In this document: positions 46,401-58,400 of the stretch, piece after piece
Numbering within the stretch: the first letter of the stretch is position 1
How the letters are laid out: every line of letters starts with the position of its first letter
Assembly: GCA_021014325.1 (NCBI GenBank)
Contig: CM037460.1
Span: 18,064,044 to 18,128,043, forward strand
Source: Plazaster borealis
Taxonomy: Eukaryota; Echinodermata; Asteroidea; Forcipulatida; Labidiasteridae
Length of the DNA: 64,000 bases
Reading direction: 5' to 3'
Translations under genes and position numbers: made by a program
The notes under the pieces: generated by a model
Seen by the model: the letters and a program-made list of their open reading frames with translations, nothing else
What the model was told of the DNA's origin: nothing
Database searches by the model: none

Positions 46401-49400
46401 ATGCCTTTAATAAAAACTTACTTGGTAAGAAGTACAGCAGCTTTGGATAGTATAACGCAATTTGAGAAAATTTTCACTTTGAAGTACTGCGGTTATGGAA
46501 AAATATATCACTTTTTATCCCCCAAAACATTTGAATCTGAGAAGCGTTACACGTAACGCTTCTTAGAGTGTGTACTCCAATGCAGATTATTCTTCCTGCC
46601 GCAGACATAACTGCTCCAGATTTTCAGAAATATCTCAAAAACGCTACTACCCTTTGAAATGAAATTTTCACAGGTTTGTTTTATGGTATATATCTACAAC
46701 TATATTGGTTTGAAACAAACAAGAGGTTCCAATTACCAACCATGAACGATGCCTTTAAAGGTGTAGACATAATATGGACTGTTGTTATCCTTCTCTCAGT
46801 GGTCACTTAGTGGGTGCTCCTACCACAGAAGGCCAGTCCTTCACCGGATGACAACCCCAACCTTGTCCCCATGGTTTACTTTATTTTTAACCATGTTTAC
46901 AATAGTAAACCCTGGGAGGGAAACTCCTTACTTGGACCCTGATTGGACAACGACTAGTGTACAACAGTCTAACGTAAACATGTTAAGTTGTACTCATTCA
47001 GTATTCACCATGTTCACAGCCAGACTATTCTAATTTGTATACGTATCCAAGATTTTTGGATATATGCAAATGATCCAATACCAGGGTGAGAGAGCGGTCA
47101 ACCTCGTACTGCTTGACACACCTTGGGGACGAGGTTGTGACACCCCCCATTCATAATGTTACTATTATTTTTATTTTCTTCTTGAATTGTCTTTTATCAC
47201 CATGTATTATTTAGTTTAGATTCACCAATCAGTGCAGGAATGTATGAATGGAAATAAAACAAACAAAACAAACTTCACATCTTTCTAGAAATGTTGAAGG
47301 CATTATCTACGCCAGAAAACCCAAGGGAAAAAGCTGAACGATCCCAGTCTGTCACTGCGGCGAACAATCAACGCCCAAACTTTCAAAAGAACTCACGCTT
47401 GACGCCGGCTCCATTGTTATTCTGAGCCTGAATCACCAGATTGTAAGTGTCCTGCGTCTCTCGGTCAAGCACGGCCCCCGGCCGGACTGTCACCACTCCG
47501 GTGTTACCGTCAATGTCGAAAAAGTCAGCCCCGTCATTTTCAGTGGACGTCCCGCTGAGAACGGAGTAGACGATCTTGCCGTTGGGGGTGTTGGGGTCAT
47601 CTAGATCGACGGCAGTCACCGTCATCACTGGCGTTCCTGTAATTTACCATTTTTGTTTCATATTATTTAGTTTCGAACCGGCCAAGCAAAATGCTTCAAA
47701 TACTGTCACCATCGTGACGGGCGTCCTGTTTTAAGGTGGGATGATCAAAAATGTTTGATGTAATGCTTACACGTAAAGGAGAATATCACTTTCAGTTTTC
47801 ATGGAGTTCAATCGCTTAAAACGGGGCCGATTAAATTATTTGATGTAATGCTTGCACAGAGAACAATACCACTTTTGGTTTTAGCTCAAGACTGATTTAC
47901 AATTCCCTATAACCAGGGTTCTCCCATGCACAACCTAGCGGATCAGGCCGTTTTGCGCGATTTGCGTGCCGATACGCGCAAATTTCGGCCAATAGGCCCC
48001 CCCCAATTTGTTTTAAATAATTTTGTGTTATTATTATTTTCTTTTTATTTCACAAATAATATCAACAGAAAACCATAAAGAATGCTCCAGTTTGTACAGT
48101 AAGGCTTTTAAAACCAATATAAACACCAAGTAGAAAACATTCCGAAGACCTTGTTTCAATTCTTATAGGATTGAAATAAACAGTGGGTTCCAATTAATCC
48201 CTTTAAGCAGCTCTATGAAATTGGGCCCAGCTTTAATGATGTCGGAACCTAAACAGATGAACTCACCTCCAGCTGAATTCTCAGGCACTGATCCTCGATA
48301 CTCCAAATCGGGGAACATTGGATCGTTGTCGTTGATGTCGTCAACGACAATATTAACATCGGCGTAGCCCGTGAGTCCGTTTCCATTGGCGTCCGTTGCC
48401 TTGGCCACAAACTTCCACTCGCTCACTGTTTCCCGGTCCAGCTTGGCGTTGAGCGTGATAACCCCTGTTGAAGCGTCAATGGTGAATTTGTCACCGGTCC
48501 CGGATCCTTCTAAAGAGTATTTGATCATGGCTTGGTCGGCGCCCGTGTCGCCATCAGTTGCTACAACCTGAACAGAGTATTAACTTGGTATTAATGTCAT
48601 CCAGGAAAACTGCGCACCAAGAGCAATAGAGCTAACTACATGTAATTGGACCAGGGCATCCTCCCTTAAAGCCATTAAACACGAGGTAATATTGTTTTCT
48701 ACTGTCTATTGTTTTCGGTCAACCTTGTTTTGACAGCCCAGCTCCATGGTGGGAGATGGCCAAAATTTCCTCAACTTGCTGGAAACCAGGAAACCCCACT
48801 GAAAACTCCTGAGCTGGGAGAGCATTGACCTAAAATACCTGCTTCATTTGAGGCATCATTTTTTTTCCTCTAAGTATAGGGTACATATTAAAGGTATCGT
48901 ACACGTTTGGACATTGTCAAAGACCAGTGTTCTCACTTGGTGTATCCCAACATATGCACAAAATAACAAGCCTGTGAAAATTTGGGCTCAATTGGTCATC
49001 AAAGTTGCAAGAAAATGATGAAAGAAAAAACACCCTTGTTGTACAAATTTGTGTGCTTTCAGGTTAGGAATAAAAACTTCTTGCAAGAAGTTTTTATTAT
49101 TTAAGTGAGAAATTACCTCTTTCTCAAAAACTATGTTACTTCAGAGGGAGTCCTTTCTCACAATGTTTTATATTATAACACCCCTTACAGCAATTCTGCC
49201 TTTTCATTGGTTTAGAGCGCGTCACACGATATGTCTTAGTTTTACTAGAAACCCGGTGGTCGTGTGATAGTCGTTTGCCATGCAATAGTCAAAAGACTAT
49301 TAAAATTCAAAAGACTATTACATGGCGCGCGCGGTACCCAGACGTCTTTTTTACCCACCTCGAACCCAATCAGTTGCGCATCTGTGTATCTGAAATGCGC

Positions 49401-52400
49401 GTACGAACGTTACGTGTACGAGGATGATAAATAGTCTGTTGGGGGTGTTATAAAACAAATATTGACTGCTTTTACTCGTGCTATGGTTAAAACTCCGACT
49501 CCCTCGGTGATCCCCGGACCATTCCATTTTCCCTCATAGAACACTCCGGGGATCACCTCGGGAGTCGTAGTTTTAACCATAGCACTCGAAGCAGTCAATA
49601 TTTGTATACTATCACACTCCGTTGCTCGTTACCAAGTAAGTTTTTATGCTAATATTTGTTTTGAGTCATTACCAAACGTGTACGATACCTTTAAAGAGTC
49701 TGTCAATATTTAAAAATCAAAATTTAGGGTAGGTGGGTGGGTCAAACCAAATTTGAAAAAAAAAATGTAAACTAAATTACTTTGAATGGCCCCCTTACCT
49801 CCAGTATTTCTCTGGGGAAGTCAGTATCCTCCTCAAGCACATTAAAAATGTAGACATCTTGATCAAAGATGGGCTTCTCATCGTTGACATTGATGACTAT
49901 GATTCGTATGGTCGTGGTTGTTGCATTCAGCCCATCATTGGCAGCGTACTGGAGCCAGTACTCGGTCTGGGACTCGTAGTCTAACGGGGAGGCAATGCTA
50001 ATCTGTCCTGTGGTGGGGTTGACATCAAACGCACCGCGAGTGTTGTTGGCTGTGATCAGGTAACGAGGTATGCTGTCTGTTTGTTTTAAAAAGAAAATCA
50101 AAAACACATATTAGTTCAATTATTCGCACAAGGGCATTTCAAAATTGTATAAGTATTCTTTTAGGAAAGTATAAGTCAGCTAATTTCAGGGTTCTCCCCA
50201 TGCACAAGCTAGTTTATCGGGCCGATACGCGCGATTTGAATGCATGCAGATAGGCACAAATTTCGCCCGATACTCAAAACAAATAAAAACAGTAATCTTT
50301 TTATTTATTTATTTTTTTTTTTAATACAAAAAAAATCAAGACAAAACTTAATAGAATACTCCAGATTGCACAGTAGGGCTTTTAAAACCAAGATAAACAC
50401 TAAGTAGAAAACATTCCGAAGACCTTGTTTCAATTCAGCGTGCTTCAGCCAAACATCCACAAATTTGGGTCCAGAATGCCCCACAGTTTTTGAAAAAACA
50501 CAAGAAGAACCCTGGATTTGTTATAATTTGTCTGGTAGCTTGCCATAATGTTGTTGTAAAGATAGACCTAGAGTTACAACTGTCCTGCATAAACCTCACT
50601 GTATACGGGGGAAGTTTAAATTAACATCCGATCTTCAGGCAAATTTGAATCCTCGACTCTTATTGGTCAACACATAGCAATTAGAGGTGTGATACGTGGC
50701 ACGGCCCTGTATCCCACCCTGCCTAATGCGCTCTTCTCTAACTCCGCATATTGCACTAATATGAGCTATATGCAAAACGTACGGCTGCAGAACTAAATGT
50801 AAATTCAAAAGTGGCGCGTTTGCGTCCCACGCTGATTGTCACATTCGTTTTGGATGTGCGCTACGTTTCCCCTTCCTCACTTTCAATTTCAGAATGGCGT
50901 ATGCAAAGCGGACTGTTGATAAAGCTTCTTTTGTTCTAAAACATTTTGCAACTCAGTCAGCCGCAGAAATACACGCTAAAAAAAAAAGACACCTACAAAC
51001 GTTTTTTTTTTTTTACGTGTACAGCAGTGCGTTATCGATCTTTACTGTGCGTCAAATTTGCTTGAAGATAATATCGTTATCAAACGCGCACTCCTGGAAT
51101 ACAGAAAAATACAGCCCGTCTGTATCCCATGGGATGCAGAAGGCACTTTATTTTCAGTATTCCACTCGCTCTTGTGTGGTAACTAATACAGACAAAAGAC
51201 GTCAGCATGAAAAGGAAAAAAAATGTACAGGAGCTTGCCATCATTTGGACTGGGCCCAATTTCATAGAGCTGCTTAAGCAGACAATTTTGCTTACAATTT
51301 TGCTAAGCAAAAATTAGCAGGATACCAGTCAGAAATGGTGCATGTGACATGGTATTTTGGCTGGTAGCCTTATTCTGGTAAGCTTAATTTTGTTGTGCTT
51401 AGCTACTTCTTGTGCTTAAGCAGCTCTATGAAATTGGGCCCTGCTCCTGAGAAAGGATCAGGGCCCAATTTCATAAAGCACAAAAACTTGCTGAGCACAG
51501 AAAAATCTTGCTCAGGAGAAACTGGTTACCAGCCAAAACTCCATAAAGTGTACACTGTTGCAACTGGTGCCCCACTCATTTTTATGCTCAGCAAAGAAAT
51601 TTGCCAAGCAGTATTTTCTGTTTAACAGCTTTTTTATGAAATTGGGCCCCTGAGTGGGATCGTACTGTCAGATCAACTTATAAAATGAAATTTCTAAAAA
51701 ATGTTAACACATTCAGCTATGTCTAGCCATGAGGCCATTGAGGAGGTTCAAAGCGTTGATCGGATAGACTGGTGCTGTACCTGAGTCCACGTCTGTTGCT
51801 GTGACAATGATGACCTCTGATCCGACCGGGGCATCCTCGGGAATTTCCTTCTGGTACATGGGTTCGGCAAAGATAGGGCTGTTATCATTAATGTCAATCA
51901 CATTAATTGTGACTGATGCCTGATCTGTAAATGGAAAAGAAGAAATAAAAATCCACCCTTATTTCTATTTTTTGTTTTTTTGTTTTTCGAAGGAAGGGGG
52001 GATTATTGCTGCAATCAGCTTTAACAGTGCTCAAATCTGATATCTCACATATTTGTTGTGTGTTCCTCATTGAAACTTGGTGAAATGTATCTGGTGAAAG
52101 ATCAAATCAATGCTTTAAGGGGATGGGCAAAACCACCTGCGTAAACACCTGCAATCGGGGACCTCCTCTTGGAAAAAAAAACCCAGGCTTGACTAAAGTT
52201 TCAAGATTTGTTTACCTGAGTTTGGCTGGCCACCGAGCGCAGGAATATCAGATTGGGCGCCATCCTTGGCTAACACTTGAAAGACGTAAGAGTCCTTCGC
52301 CTCGCGGTTAAACACAATCTTGCTCGTAATGACTCCAGTTGTTGAGTCGATTTCAAAGTCATTGGAATTTTCACCCGGAATAATTGAATATGTCACCTGA

Positions 52401-55400
52401 GGAAGAAAGTGCAAGTCGTTAATCACGTCTTAACGATGGTCTTTGTACGAGACCTACAAAGTACAGGATTTGTAATCATCAAGAAAGAGTTGATTTCAAT
52501 CCGACGGCCGACTGATTATAGCGTTTACACCAGAAACAATCCTCTGGAGAAATATTTATATCACAGAAACTGTTTACCTTGATAAACATAAAGATTGCTA
52601 AGTGTTGTTTGAAGCTTTGCATGGTGTGGGCAAATAGGAAGTAACTAAAAATAAATAGTAAACTTGCGGGTACAACCATGTGTAAAAACACTTTTGTGGG
52701 AGTGTTGGCTCTGAAAAGAGCCGGTGGGGTCTCGACGTTTCACATGCTTCACCGATCAAGAACAGCTTGGATCCTTCCCGCCCAAATGGGCATCCCTCAA
52801 GCGCTATTTAAGCCGCATCACCACCAGTAGTCCAGCATTCTCCTGAAGATGAGCAGAGTATACTGTTTGAAACGTCGAGACCACACCGGCTCTTTTCAGA
52901 GCCAACACTCCCACAAAAGATTTTTTACACATGGTTGTACCCGCAAGTTTACTTTTAATTTTTAGTTACTTCTTATAAAGTTTGCAAACTACTTGACAAG
53001 GTTAGCCCTTCAAACTTTCTCAGTGACTAGGCAGCAGAACCAGTTAGCGTGTCATTTCACTAGTCCGTCAGCTTTCTTACTAGTCCGTAGTTAAAAAATA
53101 GGGATGCTTTTCGACACTGAAACTAGCTAGCCGGATCACTTGGAGAGAATTTTGACTGGTCCTGAGGTGTTTCCAATAGCATTTGGCCAGCGGACCACTG
53201 TTAAGGGGAAACGCTGCTCAGGGTGTTCATGATCTATAAACAGGTACCCACTCTTTTGAATTCGGCAATGGTGTCAGCATCGAATGCCTCCACGGTGATG
53301 ATCGTGGGGTTCAAAGTCTCCTCTGGGACTGCAGCAACGTATGTCCCGAGGGTGAACTTCGGGCTCTCGTCATTCACATCTATCACGTTGACAACCAAGG
53401 TGGTGAAGGCAGACAATCGGGTCTCCACACTGTAGGCCTGCATCTCCAGATGGTAACTGTTCACATAAAGATAATGGAGGTGTTATTTATATAAATTGTT
53501 GATTAGTTTGCCTTCCGATAACAATTTGGAATGGAAATCTGCTTAATAACCTTTGCTGAGATTGCACATGGGGCAGTAGCGAGGACGGCATGGGATGGGG
53601 GAAGTTGGTGTTGTGTAAAACCCCCCCTAATCCATAATCCAAACTTGTTTTTCTTCTGCAGTTCATTTCTTATCTTCAGGCGTGTGAGTGGACCCTTAAA
53701 AAAAGAGCTGAAACACTACATGATGTAAGAATGATCGTGGAACGTCAAGTGAGCGCGCGTCACGCATTTACGCTGGTCGAATTGGGGCACCCCATTGATC
53801 CAGTAACTAGGCCTTTTTCACATTATTGTAGTTGTACATTACTGTTGCCAAGCATATATTAGGCCAAAAAGTGGGGAAAAAAGGGGAAAAAAAAAAAAAA
53901 AAAACAGTGGGAAAAAAAAGTGGAAATAAAAAATCGAAGGAAAAAAAAGGGGGAAAAAAAGGCGGATATCCGCTTTAAAGCGGAGATTTCACAGGCCTGT
54001 ATCTTACCTCCTGGTTGTTTCATAATCCAGCTGTGATCTGACGGTCACATTTCCCCCCTCGGCTCCAGGCATCCGACGAATACTGAACTGGTCATTGGAG
54101 TTTGTCTCAGGTATTTGGCCGATCACGATATCATAAGTGATCGAGTTGCCTGTCGTGGCAGGCTGAGCGAGGACAGCCTGCACGACCTCATTAACACTAG
54201 CGTCCTCACGGATGTCAATCGGTCCGTAATTTTGAGCCCATGCCGGAGGGTTCATGTCGGTGCCAATGGTCACTGAGACAATGCTCTGACTGCTTCTTTC
54301 TCCATCAGAAGCAATTACGTTAAAACTAACAGTTGACCCGGAAAGCTAGGAATTGCAAAGAATAAGGACAACAATAAATAAACATTTAAAGGGTCTGTAT
54401 ACGTTTGGTAATGAATCTGAAAATAAATGGCAATAAAAACTTACTTGGTAAGAAGTACAGCAGCTTTGGATAGTATAATGCATTTTGAAAAAACTTGAAA
54501 GTACCGCGGTTATGGAAAAATATATCACTTCTTCTCCCCAAAAATTTGAATCTGAGAAGCTTTACTGCAGTAGCGTTTCTCAGATTGTGTATTCCAATTG
54601 CAGATTATTCTTCCTGGGTGGACATAACCTCTCCAGATTTTCGGCAATATCTCAAAAAACGCCACCACCTATTGAAATGAAATTTTCACAGGTTAGTTTT
54701 ATGGTATATATCTACAACTCTGTAGGATTGAAACAAACAGTGGGTTCCAATTACCAAACTTATACAATCCATTTATTTGAAGAACGTGATTCTAAGATCA
54801 ACTGTTCTTCGTTCTTTCTCAAGATGTACTTAGACATTGTTTGCATGATTAAACAAATTAAAATAAATGAATAAATTCAAAAAGGAACCAGACTTGTGGT
54901 GTTTGTAAATTACAAACACTAGCTGTACAGGTTTTGTTAGCAGGTAAACATTTAAGTTTAAACAATTAAATCATTTTATTATGAACATGAAAAAGCACAT
55001 TAATTAGAGCTTTGTTCTATATTATATTTTATTTGAACTTCCGGTTTGGACAGGAACCAAGGTCAAATCAGGTCACTATAAAATATTGACAATGTGCATA
55101 AGTCAAACATTCACAGATAATGCAAAGATTCAAATCATAACAGCTGTGGTTCTTCAGACATACATTTTTGAAATAATAAACTTTGATTCAGTGTGATGTG
55201 ACAAACAACGACGTCATCATGACGTCACTGCTAATTTCTTATCTGGGCATTGAGATTTGAAGTAAGTGCTATAAGTTTTAAACTATTTTTGAGCTTGGAA
55301 CAGCTTTTTGGCGAATTGGTAAATTTGTAAGCTTTTCCCTATTGAAAATGTTGATGTCATTACTTATTTAAAGCCCAGAGCCCAATTTCATAGAGCTGCT

Positions 55401-58400
55401 TAAGCACAAAAACTAGCTAAGCACAGCAAAATTATGCTTACTAGAATAAGGTTACCAGCCAAACTACCATGTCACATGTACAACTTGTGACTGGTATCCT
55501 GCTGATTTCTGCTTAGCAGACAATTTTTAAGCAATATTTTCTGCTTAAGCACCTCTATGAAATTGGACCTTGGGGTCAATTGTTGTTTCATACGCATTAA
55601 TCATGTCGGAGTACCAGTTCACATTGTCTGCAGACCTCAAAAGGTAGCCCAGGAATATTGTGTCACTTCAACAAGTAATTGAGCGATTGACAATGTCAAC
55701 ATTGCAGTCATATCACTGCAACTTTTGTGAAGTATTTTTAAGCCCTTTCATATGCAGTACAGATTGGGAAAATAGCTTAATTAATGTAGTTCAACAGATA
55801 TGATTATTATTGTTATTATTATTTATTATTGTTTTTATTTTTTTGTTTTCAACACCTGATGATGTCATTATGATGTCTCTACGGTGGTGTCGTCTACAAG
55901 TGAAGATCTAACTATGTGTGTGTGTGAAGTTTGGAGGTTTATGTGACCATGGGAAGTGCGCCTTTGTTAGTGCACAACCGCAGGGGAGAAGAAGAAGTGA
56001 AAACTAAAACTAAAACAAAAGGTGTTTCGGGCGGGGCCCAAACACATAAAAATATTTTGGAGAGAGGAAAAAATAAGAAAAAAAATAGTGTATTATTTAA
56101 AGAAAACAGTAGTTAGCAATGACTTACCCCCGAGACATCCTTAAGTGGATATATTTCTCCTTCCTGGTTAATACCAAAATTATCAGCGGGTGACACACTG
56201 TAACTTATAACGGAATTTTCATCTGCATCCTCCGCCGTTACAGTAAAAAAATTTACAAAAGGTGCAGCAGAATCACTCAGAAACACTGAAAGAAGAATGA
56301 TACAAAATCAGACGCTTGAATTAACCACTTAACGCTGGAAGAAGTGTGGACGAGCGAAACTATTATTGACACAAAAAAGGAAGTCAGATAAACCCATTTA
56401 AAAAAATAAAATAAAAATGTCCAGGGATGCATTCGGCAGACATGTATGCACTCACTGTAATACGCTTTGTTTGCCCCATACCAATGAGGGACAAAGGGTG
56501 CTGGAATTCATGCTCAGAATCCTCCCTTATATCGGTGATTATTGTGTAATCCCCAATTGTTACAACCAAAAATGAGGACAATGTGTTTACATGCTGCCAA
56601 TTGTGCATGGTTTTGCACCATTTTCGCCCGACTCACACAACGGATTATGCCCAAATTTTAGCAGGTTTGTTATTTCATGTATATGGTTGATCACACAAAA
56701 CATGAACACTGTCTGCGACTATGTTGTCTGCTCTACCAATCCTGTATCATACCTTTAACATATTTGTCTGGTGTTTGCTAATATGTCCAATGCTAAAAAA
56801 CAATAATGTTTCAGTTTGGCTGTCAGTCCAACCGAATACAAAAAAAAAAAAAATTATGATGGGTTTAAGATCACAGCTCTCTGGACTCACCCACATATGT
56901 CTCCAGTGGAAACACTGGCCGCTTGTCATTGACATCCAAAATGGTGATTGTGAATGTACAGAAGCCAGTGTTGCTGAACGTGTTGCTGGGTTTATCCGTG
57001 GCCGAGACGGTAATCTCGTAGGACGGGTTGATTTCTCTGTCCAACGGGTCCTGAGTGTAGATCTGACCATCGTCTTGATTGATGGCAAACGGGAGATTGG
57101 AACCAATAATGCGGTACAGGATCTCAGCGTTCTCACCTTTGTCAGCATCCGTTGCCGTTACCTAGATAGAAGCAGGAGTCCGTGTTTGTTTGTCAATGTT
57201 TTACCGGTATTCGGACAGCTTATCTCAGGGGTGTGATTATGAAAACACTAACCCTCTGACTATCTGACCATTTAACAGGCCTGTGTGTGGACCATTCAAA
57301 AAAACTGGAAAAAATACATCCATGTAAGAATGATAATGGGAGTGGAGCTCCGCCACAGTGAAACTCTTGATAGATGCTCAAAAAACTAACGTTCAATCGG
57401 AAAAGAAATTGACACAATAACATGTGCAATGAAAACCGCCACGCATCGAAAACAAACAAACAAAAACACTAAAAGCAGATACACATTTTGTGATCGTATA
57501 TTTTTTTTAAAGTTGAAATGAAAATTAGTACGGTCAATGAAAAAAAAAAAACGGAAATAAAAGATCGTCACGTTCAATGAAAAAGCGGATACATCCGCTT
57601 TAAATCGGAGATTTCACAGGCCTGATTTAACAATCCACGTGGTTTTGAAATGATACATGTAGATACACACTATTCCAGCCTGCAATATCATATCATGTGA
57701 TGATAATAATACAAGAAATAAAATTGAATGAAAGAGCAAGAACATTTTTGCTCTGTAGTGAGTTTACTGTAGATATTGTTGTTGGGGGGGGGAAATATCA
57801 ATCTTATATAAAGCAAACCTTGATGACCAAAGTTTGATCATTGGCATCCTCAGATACTTCTGGGGTGTACAAGCTACAGTCTGGGAACACTGGAGAGTTG
57901 TCGTTGATGTCATTAACTTGGACTACCACGACGGCAGAGGAGGTGTGTGTGTTTCCATTGTCCCTCGCAGTAACATTGAAAGTGTAAACGGCGTCTGGTA
58001 GGTTGCCGATACCTCGTCGAGATATAACGCCTGAGTTAAAGGTAGGTGTGTGGGAGGGGGGAGGGAGGGGTAAATAAATTATTTATTAAAATTTGTTTGT
58101 TTTAGCTCCTTCATCAATGAATGAATGGAACTCTGCAACAGTGATGTTAAGAAACACAGTCTACAATCTGGGCTCAATTTCATAGAGCGGCTTAAGCAGA
58201 AAATATTGCCTACAAATTTTTTGCTGTGCAAAAAAGACGCAGGATACGAGTCACATATTGTACATGTGAAATGGCATTTTGGCTGGTAAGCTTATTCTGG
58301 TAAGCATAATTTTTGTCGTGCTGAGCTACTTTTTGTGCTTAAGCAGCTCTGTGAAACTGAGCCCAGATCACAATTTTTCTGTTCACTGGGCCCAATTTCA

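Larger units (their letters stand above)
48888..49694. mobile_element. Family A MITE, itself interrupted
   Basis: TTAAAGGTATCGTACACGTT to CGTGTACGATACCTTTAA with TTAA on both sides. The body breaks at about 49173 and resumes at about 49610. Confidence 0.88.
48692..49795. repeat. Family N repeat interrupted by family A
   Basis: The left part, 48692-48887, and right part, 49695-49795 (GGGTAGGTGGGTGGGTC), match 39205-39530 when the insert is removed. Confidence 0.75.

Noticed and set aside
50894..51277. 127-residue plus-strand frame in a cadherin intron
   Set aside because: Low-complexity Lys and Phe runs, no domain, and the right end runs into a family C element.
52888..52903. Histone gene 3' end
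   Set aside because: The stem-loop is perfect, but no histone reading frame lies upstream and the same motif recurs inside a dispersed repeat.
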